64,000 nt of DNA, from the NCBI GenBank assembly GCA_934045905.1, contig OW203762.1:2418001-2482000 (forward strand). The letters run 5' to 3'. The translations under genes and the position numbers were made by a program. Below are positions 33,874 to 45,242 of this stretch, piece after piece; positions within the stretch are counted from its first letter, which is position 1; the number at the start of each line of letters is the position of its first letter. The stretch is from Leuctra nigra (taxonomy: Eukaryota; Arthropoda; Insecta; Plecoptera; Leuctridae). A model generated the notes under the pieces. That model was not told the DNA's origin. It saw only the letters and a list, made by a program, of their open reading frames with translations, and did no database searches.

Positions 33874-35320
33874 TAGGGGTCTGCGGTTAGCACTTTTAAT
33901 GTTCGGGACGGGATCGGGACGGGAAATTTCATGGAGGCATCACCGGCAATATATTTTTATTCTTTGTTTGTATTTTTTTTTTAATATATTTTTTGATATT
34001 TTTATACTGTGACACAAGTGTTGTTACTGTTGAATGCATTCATTTAATTATTATTTACTAATCTCAATTTCCTTTTTGATTAGGTAGTCATAAGCAAAAC
34101 ATACGGAACACTGCTTGGTCTTCACAAATTTTCATAATTAAATCCCAAATTGGGACGTGCATAGCCACTTTTGGAGGGTTATGAAGTTCGTCACCATTTA
34201 CAGCCTGAAGAGCAGTTGTTTGTTGTATCCTCTTCCAAATTGCCATCTTCTGTTCATCTTCACTCAAATGGAATTATTACTCAAAATCAAATATCTATTT
34301 AATTATAGATTCAAAGTTTGCAGTTTCCACTAATGAAGACGACACATTTATATTACAAACTAGTAAGTAACCACTCTCTTTGAAACAAAGTAAGTGAACA
34401 GGGGAATCTGTTATATTCACAGGACGACGGCACAAGTGAAAGACAGCTGACGACAGGAGGCCAAGTCTTGAAACTTACGCTTTCAGGACGCAAACGCTCT
34501 AGGACGTCATAAAGTCCCATTTACTGTAAGAGTGATCGACATTGAAACATAAAGTCAAGCCACTTATTTGATTGTCATCCAGCAATCTATTGGAAACAAT
34601 TTATTAACATTATAATTAATATTACAGATATTATACAGTCATTAAAACATTATTAAAACCTATTAAAACAGTTGACAGTAGATTTCAAGGTCGTCATTCT
34701 TACAGTAAATGGGACTTATTGACGTCCGAGAGCGTTTGCGTCTTGAAAGCGTAAGTTACAAGACTTGGCCTCCAGGACAACCGTTTGTTATTAGAGATGG
34801 GCCGATTCCGATTCTCGCAATTCCACCGATTCCAGTGGAATCGGAAGAATCGCGATTCTCCGATTCCTGTCCATATTTTAGCGATTCCGATTCTTTTTGA
34901 AAATCCCGCCCTTTTAGCTTGATATTTTAGGTTAAAAACATCGCCAAAGCACAATTCCTAGTATTACTACTTACTTTCCAACAAAATTAAAGATCTGACA
35001 CATTAAAAAATAAAAATACATGAAACGTTGTTTTCTTACCACTTTTTTGATTTTTTAATTACTTACCTGAGGGCAAAATACAAAGGGTGATAAATACACT
35101 GAGGTTTGTAGGTATTTGTGAAGAATCGGAATCGCAAGAATCGGAGCTAAGAATCGGTATCGGAATCGTGAAATTTTGGAATCGGCCCATCTCTATTTGT
35201 TATCTTAACCATGTCTGAACTTCCCGAAACCGAACCGAATTTCGGGAAGTTGAACTTTGGTAAATCGGGAAGTTCACTAACCGAAAATTTCCCAAAAATT
35301 CGGGATCCCGCAGACCCCTA
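33874..35320. mobile_element. Probable hAT element (GGGACGGG-word type) with nested inserts
   Basis: Ends TAGGGGTCTGCGG and CCGCAGACCCCTA are inverted, with CGGGACGGG/TTCGGGAAGTT words next to them. The flanking 8-mers (GTATTAAA, GTTGTGTT) do not match, so the target duplication is lost or the ends are misplaced. Inside lie a foldback (about 34426-34780, arms with GACGCAAACGCTCT) and the hAT at 34792-35195. Confidence 0.65.
34792..35195. mobile_element. Nested hAT MITE (GGAATCGG-word type)
   Basis: Ends TAGAGATGGGCCGATTCC and GGAATCGGCCCATCTCTA, nearly perfect inverted repeats with 8-bp flanking repeats TTTGTTAT (34784-34791, 35196-35203). GATTCC/GGAATC words cluster at both ends. Confidence 0.92.
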
Positions 35321-35462
35321 GTTGTGTTATGATGATGCATGAAATTGTTTAGTTTATGGCTACTTTATTACTATTTCAAGTGTCACCATGGCACGTAGTC
35401 AAAACAAACTGGTCCAGTTTCAGAGAGTGGGAGGGAGATCTGCAGGAATGTACCTTCAGTAC

Positions 35463-36130
35463 TAGGGATGTCGGCGGGTCCAAAAATCAGGAATCGGGTA
35501 CCCGTCATAAATACTCGGGTCGGAATCGGGTAATTGAACCCCCCTAAAAAAAAAAAAAAAAAATTTTTTTTTTTTTTTTTTTTTTTTAGTGGAGGGTGGC
35601 TAGGTAAAGGGGTAGAGGTTTAGGTAAATACACACGTGGCACTAAGCTGCGTGAGAGGAGAAAATGACCCTCTCCCAGGGCCATCTGTGTGCTAGTCCTT
35701 GAAAATAATTTGAGAAAACAGGACAGGACATGATAACATTCTTTGATAACTAACAACTTCAATCATAAGAAAACACGAATTTGTGCACCTTTCTACCCAG
35801 GACTCAACTTTTTCACTGTGCTACAGTGTGATTGAAAAAAAAAATACAGACGTATTTTTCCCATGCTTCCTACTCCCGACACATGATTTCACCCCTCCTT
35901 CCCCATTCCTCTCTCACCCCCCAGAGCAAGCAAGGTCGTTGAGCTTCCCCTTGAGAAGCAGCTGATAACTGTGCGCAAACAAATGTATTTCAACTACACT
36001 CTAAAAAAAAAAAAAAAAAAAAAAAAATTTTTTTTTTTTTTTTTTTTTGGTACCCGCGATTATTATTTATTACCCGAGTAATTGATTACCCGGAACCGCC
36101 CGGGTACCCGGGTACCCGCCGACATCCCTA
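35463..36130. mobile_element. Non-autonomous hAT element (GGGTACCCG-word type)
   Basis: Ends TAGGGATGTCGGCGGGT and ACCCGCCGACATCCCTA, with 8-bp flanking repeats TTCAGTAC (35455-35462, 36131-36138). Contains two long oligo-A/oligo-T palindromes (A18T24 from 35546 and A25T22 from 36003). No coding capacity. Confidence 0.92.
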
Positions 36131-36581
36131 TTCAGTACTAAAAATATGGAACCTTCTTGGTGTATAAAACAGTAGCGATTTGTTTTTATATTTATTTGCA
36201 GCTGTACGGTTCAATTCACAGAAAATTTTAAAAGAGATAAAATGAAGAAAACACTCCTATTTATATGTAGCAGAGCTTCTTTTATATCTATCTATTTTGG
36301 TTCTCCTACGTTCCCAAAAGACATTTTGCGTCCAGCTTATTCCTTATGGGACTAAAATTCTTTGCATACTTTCGAGTAAAATCACGTTTTTCGATTTGCT
36401 GCTCTCACTATCACAACCGGATTGGTACCTTCTCATATGTCTTACAGATATTAATAGTTTGATGTGTAATTATGGTAAAATTTTAGATCCTGCCCGTTGC
36501 CCCCCTTTAAACAAAGCTAAGCCTTATCGTTGACTTTTCAATAGAACTTAGTGTGTCCTATGGAAATACTTGGGCCTATAC

Positions 36582-37427
36582 CAGTGGTACTCAACCTTTT
36601 TGACTTGCGGGGGCCAATAATACAAATTTGCTTTTGTTGGCGGGCCGCATTTTTTTTTAAATTACAATAATGCTCACGTGGTCAAGCAGGTTAATTCCAG
36701 TCGCATATGAACTATTGATCGGGGGGGGGGGGGGGGGGGGGGGGGGGTGAAGCTTCTCAGTTTTAGCCCTGCATGCGTTTTTTTTTAAGATTTTAACAAT
36801 TTAAAAGTGATTCTGGGGCTCTAAAATGCACGAACTGAAGCAAACTACTCTCAGGGCGCTTTTTTTTTTAGAATTTAAGCAAATTTATAAGTGTAAGTGA
36901 TCCTTTCTATGTGCCTGGTTCATTCAGTGTCTTTTGTTTATTATGAAACGAATCAAACAATATTTTACACGCCAAACCAAACACTTTTCACAATTTTCGG
37001 AATTGGTAAATGGCTTCATTTCCGTTGCGACAAGTATGAAGTTTCATTTAAGTAGCATCCCTCGTATTTTTATCCTGATTCCTGGATCCTAATACCTTGT
37101 TCCCACTATAACTTTCAGCTGCAGTTGAAAACCAGTGTGAACTGAATGCGATCGAGTTCAACTGCAGTTGAAACATGTTGAAATCTCAACTTAGTTCTGT
37201 AAAGGCTGTCGAACTTTCAACTGCAGCTGGTAAAGAGATTTCAACTGCAGTTAAAAGTCATTGTGTGTACAAGGTATAACATGACAACTCTCTAAATAAG
37301 TCTCAAATGAAATGAGATTTTTTAATGTTATTTTTTGTGGTCACATTTTGTGAATAAAAAGCTATTTGAAACATCAACTGGGGGGCCACAAAAATTAGTC
37401 CCGTGGGCCGCAGGTTGAGTACCATTG
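36582..37427. mobile_element. Non-autonomous hAT element ending 36 bp before the last Arid5 acceptor
   Basis: Ends CAGTGGTACTCAACCTTTTT and GGTTGAGTACCATTG are the classic Charlie-like hAT terminus. Perfect 8-bp repeats GCCTATAC flank it (36574-36581, 37428-37435). The interior has a run of about 27 G (36721-36747) and a nested foldback with repeated AACTGCAGTTGAA words (about 37091-37280). Confidence 0.92.
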
Positions 37428-37471
37428 GCCTATACTGAGTCTGGCAGTGACTCTTGCATTGTGTTATTCAG

Positions 37472-38322
37472 GTGAATCTTCAGCCGAGCGGCGTCCGTCC
37501 GTGATCCAACACGCTTCTCCGGTGTCGCGCCAGATCTCCATCACCGTGACGCCAGACGTGAGCCACATGCTGGGCTCCCCCGACGACTCCCCCCCCTCGC
37601 GCGCCGCGCAGCCCTGGCCGTCGCGCGTCACGCAGTCGCGCAGCATGTTTGCGCACTGCGAAGCTACGGTGTACGGAAACCCCAAGGACGGTCTGAACCC
37701 GACCTACCGCAAGCCCTCGGCCACGGAAGTGCTCGACCTGAGAGTGAGTTCGACCCCTCGGCCCGCGCACAGTCACAGCCGAGCCTCGATGTCCAGCGTC
37801 AAGCCTCGTCGGCCGCCATTGCCGGTCATCGATGGCCGGACATTGCTGGGTTCCAACCTGGAGATCACCGTCGTGGACGTGAACAACAAGCCCCAAGCCC
37901 CGCCTCCGCAGCGACATTCCTATCAGCAACGCAAGTCTTCTCATCGGCCGCATTCGACCCATCAGACTCCGGTGGCCAATGGACGACCTCCTCGAGCCAG
38001 CAATCTGATGCAAATACCTCCGCTTTTTCCCCCCTCGTACCTGCCCCATGTGGACCCGCGGGCCAAGAGCCCCTACTCGATGACACCCATGTATTACCCG
38101 GGAATGTACTACCCCTCGCCCAGCTACATGCCTGTGCAACAGCCCCCGCCAGTCTTCGCCCCCACGGCCGAGCATTTGCAGCTGTACAAGGACCTCATGA
38201 GTCATCACCACACCATGTTGCGCGCGCAACAGAACACCGCAGGCTTCCTGGGACTCCCGCGAGATGGCTCCACTTCCATTACGCCCGTCAGCCAATCCAC
38301 GCCCACCTCAAAGTCAAAGTAA
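37472..38322 (+). CDS. Arid5: Arid5-like terminal exon: C-terminal regulatory tail
   Basis: Acceptor GTGTTATTCAG; GT completes glycine. The 282-residue tail begins ESSAERRPSVIQHASPVS; RPSVIQH is also found in the vertebrate ARID5B tail. It goes on through Pro/Ser-rich disordered sequence, an EVLDLRVS motif that may match the PTDLSLPK corepressor-type motif, a Tyr/Pro/Met-rich stretch (MTPMYYPGMYYPSPSYM) and LQLYKDLMSHHHTMLRAQQ near the end. Stop TAA at 38320-38322. Confidence 0.95.
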
Positions 38323-39240
38323 ACTCCCGTATTGGTACAAACTCCCTCGGATCATAGTCATTTTGTTCTTGGTGCCATACAGTATTCGGGACAGCGTCAC
38401 TTCCACTATTTATTTTTCAACGTAGATGGAAACATTTGTCAATAGCCTTGGCTCAACACTTGCCATACGACCTGCCAATACAGTAACACATTGTAGCTGA
38501 AATACTGCGGAGGAATGAGGCCTATTTGTTCTCAACTTGTATAAAATATGTACATTAATGATTCATGTTGGATTGTACTACTAATTAATCTGATCTACAA
38601 TGCAAATGCAATCCATGTTGTCAATGGACTTCTTTTGTTTTGTAGTACTGAAAACTACTAATGTCGAATACCATAGATTGTTCATTAATAATTAATAACT
38701 ACGGTTTATATGACTGCATAAGATTTCAAAGCATTTGTGAATTATGTTGGTAATTAATTCATTTTTTGGTTTAAATACCGTCCATTCTTTATGTAATTCG
38801 GAACTATAGAAAGTCAGTGGCTCAGACCACATTCGTATAATTATTCTTTTTTTCGAAGACTTTCTCACTTTTTATTGAAATTATGACAATGGGTTCAGGT
38901 GACATCTGTCACGCCATTGTTCAAAATGATAAACAGTTTTCTGGTTTTACATTAAAATTCCATTCTTTGTATTTTGTCAATGCGTATGATTCATCATTGC
39001 AATATACTCTGTATTTAGTGTAATTCTGTGGAATAGATAATTCAGGAATAATGAATGGAAATTGTAGTTATTTTAGAGATAGTCTATAAAATAGGGATCG
39101 TGGTTCATTTTCCAATATGAAACTGATTGTCTTTCGAGCTATATTTGGAAATATTTTGCTAAAACGATGTTATGCTAGGTACATGCCAAAGAACATTTTT
39201 ATTGTGATGATTGTATAAATAAAATGTTCCAGTGGAGTCA
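38323..39240 (+). other. Arid5: Arid5 3' untranslated region
   Basis: AT-rich sequence without introns or repeats following the stop codon. An AATAAA signal at 39218-39223 is followed by GT-rich sequence (TACAGTGTTGTGACC), a plausible cleavage region. The 3' UTR would be about 0.9 kb. Confidence 0.6.
39218..39223 (+). terminator. Candidate Arid5 polyadenylation signal
   Basis: Canonical AATAAA about 0.9 kb after the stop, before the first repeat element; the only good candidate noticed in the region. Confidence 0.55.
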
Positions 39241-39554
39241 TCGCGTAGATGTACAGTGTTGTGACCTAATTGTTCTCATCGACATCAGTTGTTACATTCT
39301 CTGTGTACAGAACAGATCAATACATACAAGGATTTAAGAATCGGATTCAAATTGTCCCAGTTCCTTTGCATTTTCATTGTCCATCAAGCAACTCCTTGCT
39401 ACAAGTCAAATGAGTTTTCTAATGAAACTGAAATTTGACGACCATTGTAAGAGATAAACATCATCTCCGAATGCAGTACAGATTATTTTTTACAAGATTC
39501 TTCATTCGAAAGAAGTTCCTGCAGAAATGGCTCCTGCTTTGAAATTGTTGAGCA

Positions 39555-39780
39555 ATCGACTCATTTTCGCTTTTTTGGCATGAACCTCTGTGTCTTTCTG
39601 GACATTTTTTTCTGTCCCTGCTTATGTTGCATCATTTCTCCGATCAATCTGAAATTTTGCACACCTCTGTGGTTTGCAGTCCCACATTTTTTGGAAATCT
39701 GTTGTTTGGTTCAAATTTTTTTTGTTAATAATATGATTAGTTGGTCCAATCAATTTGACATTTTGCATCGAGCAAGCACA
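39555..39780 (+). repeat. R1-family fragment
   Basis: Contains the family phrases CCGATCAATCTGAAATTTTG and CCAATCAATTTGACATTTTG but not the family's start or end. It lies just before the full R1 copy that begins near 39890. Confidence 0.55.
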
Positions 39781-39889
39781 CCGAAACGTCGACAAGGGCC
39801 CTTTTCAGGCCACGCAGTGTGAACACAGTTTATCAGCTGCTGTCACGGAGACGAGAGCGTGTCAGCAGTGTTTTGGTCGAGAGCGTAGT

Positions 39890-39946
39890 TGAGCGAGCGT
39901 AGCGAGCGTCACCACGGTACTCTTATGGCACTTTCTCTGTGTGTTT

Positions 39947-39979
<33 letters not shown>

Positions 39980-40917
39980 TGGTCACAGCCCAGGTCAAAC
40001 CGCTCAAGCAATCGATCTGAAATTTTGTACACATACTAACGTAATCTATGCGGTCCCTGGGATCGTTTTTGAATGGGCTCCCGTGATTGGTTCAAATTTT
40101 AAAAAAATTATCTTTCGATTGGGTGCTTCGATCAATTTGAAATTTAGCAAAAACATTGCAACCAACATTGTACCCAATCATAAAATGTTTCAGCCAAATC
40201 CTCCTATTGGTTCAAATTTAAAACCATTTTTCATGTGATTTTTGACATTTAAACTAGAACAGATTGACCGATCAACTTGAAACTTCGCTTGGTCATTGGT
40301 ACCAACATTTTAGATATTTTTGCCAATTTTCAGTCTAATCTGTCGTTATTTTCAAAAGTTTTGTCATTTTAAGGTCATTTTATTCCATAATCTTGAAAAA
40401 TGTATACTAAATTGTCATCCCTGCCTTCTTTAAGCTTCTGTTCCAAGGCAAGGCCTGTAGAGCAGCCAAGCTATCCACAATGTACAGTAAAATGAAAGCA
40501 TTTTTGAGCTAGCGCATAAAATCGGATGCAGTACGAAGGCCAAATCCTCTAATTGGTTTAAGTTTAAATAATGTCTTCTGATTGGTCGACAATAAAAATG
40601 TTCACATTAAGTTCAAATTTTGCATGGTGATCAACACCAACTTAATATTAAATTTTACATATTGTAAGCCCAATCAGTCAAGTATTAATTGTAATTTTAC
40701 GAGTTTAGTATGGGATGTCACAAGAGATTTCTGGAGAAGGTATGTAGGTAAGACTTCACGACACAATGGATCTGTTATTCATCCAGAGTATTATGGAGAT
40801 TGAAAAATTGCAGAGAAAATCGTCTTGTGCCGTGTCGTGCATCGTTACTATGGGGATGTTGCATGTTCTGTGCTCGCTCATCAACGCGTTACACTGAGCG
40901 TTTTCCTAGTAATTCTC
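39890..40917 (+). repeat. Interspersed repeat family R1, copy 2
   Basis: Starts GAGCGAGCGTAGCGAGCG with a longer poly-T than copy 1 and ends with GCTCGCTCATCAACGCGT then GCGTTTTCCTAGT. Collinear with the copy at 5818-6830 over its whole length with moderate divergence and small indels. It occupies the gap between the convergent Arid5 and Ldb1 genes. Confidence 0.82.
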
Positions 40918-41897
40918 CAGCATGAATAGAATGCTCCACTGTTTACGGCATCTATAGGAAAGGTGAGGTAATAAGAGAATAAATCCCTCAAATCTATTTC
41001 ATTTTTCTTGTATTGTGACACCGTAAAGGGCGCGCTGGCCGACTGCACAATGTCAGTTGGTCAGCTCTTACAGCATTACCTTACAATGGAAAATAACCCA
41101 GCTGGGACCGGTCGAAAGAGAGACGACACACAACTACAGACAAAAGAGCCGTAAAAATACACAAACAGTTGGAAATTAAATCATTTTGAAAAATACTGAA
41201 GTCCAAGTCCCAAATACATTACATAATTTATATTACATCTTTCACTCCCACACCGACTACATTCATTCATTCACCGAGTGTATGGAAACAATTGCCAAGA
41301 ATTACAGAACTATTTCTCTCAGACGAAGAAATCAAACAATTATCATTTAAAGGCATAATTTAACTTGAATGACAGTAAAATGTAATCAACTTTTTCAATA
41401 TAGAACTAATCTTGGTTCCATTTGCACATCTTTTTGGAATTTAAACTTGGAATCAGTGATTAAAGATGTGATGCACATTCCAAAGAGTCGAAAAACAGTA
41501 AAAAAGAGAGAATCTATGTACGGTTTTGGTCGATGATCAATTTGCACAACACCTGATGACGGGGAGGGCGGTTTCTAAGGGAACAGTTGCTTCGTTAACA
41601 CTCATCACACCCTATGACAACAGATAAGTGGTTCGTCTTGTATATTACAGTTTCACTCGGCCCGCACTTTCATTTCACACGGCCGCATTTGTCCGCGGGG
41701 CGACGAAATCGTCTTGGGCACGACAAACACTCTCGGGCCAATGAGGAGAGAGACGACCTAACCAGTCGCGAAGCAAACTCAAATTTATTCAATAGCCGGT
41801 TATTTGATTATCAAGATATCACAGTCTTGGGCGACGCGATGATTGTGAGGCCGCGCGTGATTGGCTCGTCTCTCCCGGCACTCTACGCTGCACTTTA
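40918..41897 (-). other. Ldb1 3' flank and probable 3' UTR
   Basis: No frame of interest on the + strand; the frame at 41614-42078 is antisense to the Ldb1 terminal exon. TTTATT at 41784-41789 gives an AATAAA on the - strand about 110 nt past the Ldb1 stop. Other signals further out are possible, so the UTR end is uncertain. Confidence 0.45.
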
Positions 41898-42164
41898 TCA
41901 CTGGCTAACTGCGGGGGACTTCTTGTCGGAGTCCTGGCTGGACGGGCCCGTGTTGGGAGGCCCGCCTGGCCCCCGATCAGGCCCCGGACCGCCGCCCCAG
42001 GAGTTGGGTCCGCCGGCCATGGGGGAGTCGGAGAAGCCGTGGTTCTCGTGGTCCAGCGAGTTGGCGGCATCGTATTGAGTGTTCTCCAGCCGCGTGATCA
42101 GCCGCTCGTCCTCGTCGCCGAACTCTCCGCCCATCAGAGAGGGTTCACCCACAACCATCACGTC
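41898..42164 (-). CDS. Chip: Ldb1/Chip terminal exon: LIM-interaction domain and C-terminus
   Basis: Acceptor TTTGCTTGCAG, phase 0. Reads DVMVVGEPSLMGGEFGDEDE and RLITRLENTQYDAAN, the nearly invariant LID that binds LIM domains. A Gly/Pro-rich tail follows and ends SSQDSDKKSPAVSQ, TGA at 41898-41900. The tail layout is of the insect Chip type, longer in Gly/Pro than vertebrate Ldb1. Confidence 0.98.
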   Translation of the reverse strand, partial: DVMVVGEPSLMGGEFGDEDERLITRLENTQYDAANSLDHENHGFSDSPMAGGPNSWGGGPGPDRGPGGPPNTGPSSQDSDKKSPAVSQ

Positions 42165-42733
42165 CTGCAAGCAAAGCCGTGCCATGACTCGACAACTCCA
42201 GTGCTTTGAGGGGAGACATTTCTCAAACAAAATCAACAGGAGAATAGTATTTGTCTAATGTTAGGAAAAAGATTATGTAAATAATGGGCTCAGACTGCAG
42301 GATTGTAAATTGAAATAATAGGGTCAGCATCAAAAGAAGCCGGCCAAATCCTCATGTTGGTTTATGGGAAACTGGCATAGGAACTATTGGAAGTGAGTGT
42401 ACCTACAATTATGTTATCCTGTTAAATATTTTAGTAGGTATGTTATGTGTGGGCAAACTTATTAGTTCAAGTGTTAAATTGATTTGTGTACAAGTAGTTG
42501 TGTAGGTACCTACTATTGGGTGTACCAGTATTATGTAATTGTAAAGCGCTCAAAACAATAATTTTAAATCAATAAATAAATAAATAATAAATGAAAGAAG
42601 ACTGTAAACACTTTGAACACTGTATTTGATAATTTATCTAACTAATTAATATAAATGGGTAGGTAGGTACTGTTAATTATTTTATGTAGGTACCAGCTAG
42701 TATACGTTGATCATAAAGATGATCGGAGCTTAC
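42165..42733. other. Ldb1 intron
   Basis: Short AT-rich intron with GTAGGTACC-type words. Around 42540-42590 TAATTGTAAAGCGCT followed by an AATAAATAAATAAAT tail resembles the 3' end of a LINE. Nothing else was seen. Confidence 0.4.
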
Positions 42734-42864
42734 TTGTGAGGCTAAGGAGAAGTTGGGTCCCGGAGATCGCTTCTTGTTGGGCGCTGGTTGAGCGTTGTTG
42801 GCCGCACCGCCTGAAGTGGAGCCTTTCCGCTTCCGCCGCTTGTTCGCCGGCCGCTGAGATTCTG
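42734..42864 (-). CDS. Chip: Ldb1/Chip exon: nuclear localisation segment
   Basis: Acceptor TCTTTGTCAG; CA completes alanine, so the join reads MVAPPAESQRPANKRRKRKG. KRRKRK is the family's nuclear localisation signal. A Ser/Gly/Asn-rich linker follows (SGGAANNAQPAPNKKRSPGP), then FSLASQ and CAA/GTAAGC in phase 0. Confidence 0.97.
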
Positions 42865-44007
42865 CTGACAAAGAGTTGCTTCAGTCACTTCTACACTCAA
42901 ACAAGCAAAACATCGCTGGTCAACCGTCGTGGTGGGACTTTGCCTCTCATCCGTAACTTTATTCTTTGAGGTTGTGTTTCGAAATTATATCAGAATGGTT
43001 ATTGGAAATAGACACTGACAGTGGCCATTTGTCGTGCAAAAGGTTCAGATTATTTGAGTTTAAACGTAACAACAGAACATCACTCCTATGTATTGTCAAT
43101 TTAATTACAATATGCCTTAATCTACTACAAGAACATTGGAGGATATCCGACTGAGCCAACGAGGTCTTTTTACTTGACTTGAGCGCTGTCATTTTCAGTG
43201 TAGTCTATTTGTTATACGAGGTGCTACCCAAATGTTCAGGGATTTTGTTGATCCGGCGGCCAATAAGTTAAGTACAATGAGATTGATCACTTTGTTTTAA
43301 CGACAACTTAAAGAATAACCTCCCATTCTCCTGCTCTAGCTGCTAAGATACATCAGTTTGAGCGAGCCCTTTTTGTGCATTGGTGATTTTCTGAATTTCA
43401 ACATACATTTTATTATGTATGGCATAAAAGTGACAGTTTTTACAAAAGAACAGGAAGGGTTTTACTGGAACTGCTGAACTTAGCATATTTGAAGAATCAA
43501 TAATCAGAAAACAATGATAAAAAATACCCTTTAAAGTTAAGCCCACAATTCACATTTAAAAATGTACTACGAGGAAATACAGCCATAGAAAACATTTTGA
43601 AAGTGTCATTTCATATTCATGTGCCATTAATTTTCATGAAGCATTCAGATGGAGAAGTTGTAGAATTAATTTGTACAACAACAGTTTGTTCTGTGTGCAA
43701 TTGTTTAATTCAAACGTTTCAACTATATCTTTCAGACAAATGTGTACAAATTCTTTGTCATGAATAAAAGTCAGTTGAAATATTGCATTAAGAACAAACT
43801 GCTTTTATACAAATTAATATTATTAGTTCCAATCTAGTGCAAAACTCCATGCTTTGGGCCATTCAAGGTCAGCTTTCCTAACAAGTTACAATTATTCATA
43901 GTTTCAATGAAACTTTCAAAATATTTACATCAGTTGTGAATGTGATGGTTCAAAGATGATCAACTTTAGTAATTTGCAGGTATTTTTATCATATGATCTG
44001 GGACCAG
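42865..44007. other. Ldb1 intron, unannotated part
   Basis: No exon on either strand. Around 43209-43250 TACGAGGTGCTACCCAAATG resembles one end of a mariner-like element but no partner end was found. GTTTGTTCTGTGTGC near 43686 and AAGAACAAACTGC near 43791 form a loose inverted pair with TGTACAA words. Confidence 0.4.
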
Positions 44008-44133
44008 GGGTGCGATAACATAAAATGATAACTTCCTTGTCACGGTGACAAGACCCTAGAAGGCAGTGAATAAAATTGAGATGAGAAGCTTGTCACTGTG
44101 ACAAGATAGTTCTCATTTTATGTGATCGCACCC
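44008..44133. mobile_element. Small MITE (CTTGTCACGGTGACAAG family), copy 2
   Basis: Ends GGGTGCGATAACATAAAATG and ATTTTATGTGATCGCACCC, both followed inward by CTTGTCACNGTGACAAG. CAG flanks both sides, a possible 3-bp target duplication. Same family as 31208-31328. Confidence 0.85.
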
Positions 44134-44179
44134 CAGATTCATGCATTAGATCTGCTGCTAAAACGAACTATATTTTGTA

Positions 44180-44758
44180 CATAGGCTTGCGCACGAGGGG
44201 GGCCGGGGGGGCCTTGGCCCCCCCTAATGGCTCAGCCTCAACTAAAAAATTATAAAATGTGGTCCTCATAGTGTCAAAATTTTGTTTTAAAAGGGTTTAA
44301 ACAAAAAAATCTCCCTGCGGGGCATACTGAAGTTGCTCAAATCACTGGAATCAAGTACTACTAGGTTGATCAAAAACACAATATTTTGGAAAACAATGTC
44401 TATAAAGTACCTTCTAAAAACACAATTTTTTCATGAATTTCTAGGTTTTTCCCCTAAAAATTTCTTTAATATATGTTTTGGGGCATGCACTGCATCCCTC
44501 ACCTTATTGTAGTGAAAAGGTGTGTAAAATTAAAAAAAAAAAGAATTTGTAAAGAAAATGCTCGTCAGAACGTCTCAAAATTGATCTCAAAGTGTCAAAA
44601 AACCAAAAAATTCCCTGCGGGGCAAGGTGGGGGGGCGCGCCCCCCACACCCTTCTTAACCCGTGGCATTTTTTTTCCGTAGACTTTCCCCACCCTGTCAT
44701 TAATCCCTGCCGGCGTCCATTTGGCCCCCCCTAATGATTTCTCCTGCGCACGCCTATG
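44180..44758. mobile_element. Non-autonomous hAT element (GGCCCCCCCTAATG type)
   Basis: Ends CATAGGCTTGCGCAC and GCGCACGCCTATG with perfect 8-bp flanking repeats ATTTTGTA (44172-44179, 44759-44766). GGCCCCCCCTAATG occurs in direct orientation near both ends. Internal TCCCTGCGGGGC motifs. No transposase. Confidence 0.9.
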
Positions 44759-44925
44759 ATTTTGTATTATCTTTCATTTCACACTTTGTTTTTGGTATAA
44801 AATCAAAATATAATACCTAATTAGCAGATAATACTTTTTGTGAAACCAGCCCCAGATGCTTTTCCAGTCAATTTTGTGACAAACATTAAACAAAGCCATG
44901 AAATACGAAGCTACGACTGTTTGAT

Positions 44926-45209
44926 CTAGTGGAGCGGTCGCTCCACGCCAGCCAAGTCGTACGGCGCGCGCACACTCTCATTTAAAAAGGCTGGAGCAAC
45001 CCACTTTTACTCTAAGCATCAAAGTGGCATTTTCGGCCTACTGGATCTTAAAATTAGGAAATCTCACATTGTTGCGAAATATCTTAATTTCGAGCTATGG
45101 CCCACCCTACTACATATACCAAATTTGGGCCCAATAGGTTACGCCCTTTGCGAGCTATAGGGCAGTGAAAACAGTGTTTTAGGGCGGTTTTCATAATAAT
45201 AATAATCTC

Positions 45210-45242
<33 letters not shown>

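Larger units (their letters stand above)
4084..38322 (+). other. Arid5: Arid5-like gene, + strand, eight exons in window (5' end missing)
   Basis: This is the span of an ARID-family DNA-binding protein closest to vertebrate ARID5A/B (MRF1/2), which bind AT-rich DNA in the nucleus and recruit chromatin regulators. Eight exons (4084-4291, 8268-8504, 27491-27606, 28484-28655, 30437-30587, 31420-31573, 32064-32313, 37472-38322) splice in one frame to about 710 residues. The conserved order is: an N-terminal segment ending in VKEKQLI, a block with LSYPRYCRYRGM, the APNLKGRP basic motif, the ARID, and a C-terminal tail with RPSVIQH. The 5' exons lie outside the window. A 19-kb intron holds an opposite-strand gene. 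The final introns are packed with hAT elements. Confidence 0.93.

Noticed and set aside
37480..38295. 271-residue - strand frame over the last Arid5 exon
   Set aside because: Antisense of a GC-rich coding exon; the + strand frame has conserved motifs and matching splice phase.
41614..42078. 154-residue + strand frame over the Ldb1 terminal exon
   Set aside because: Antisense of the strongly conserved Ldb1 LID exon.
43209..43330. Mariner-like element end
   Set aside because: One end-like sequence only; no second end, TA duplication or transposase remnant.
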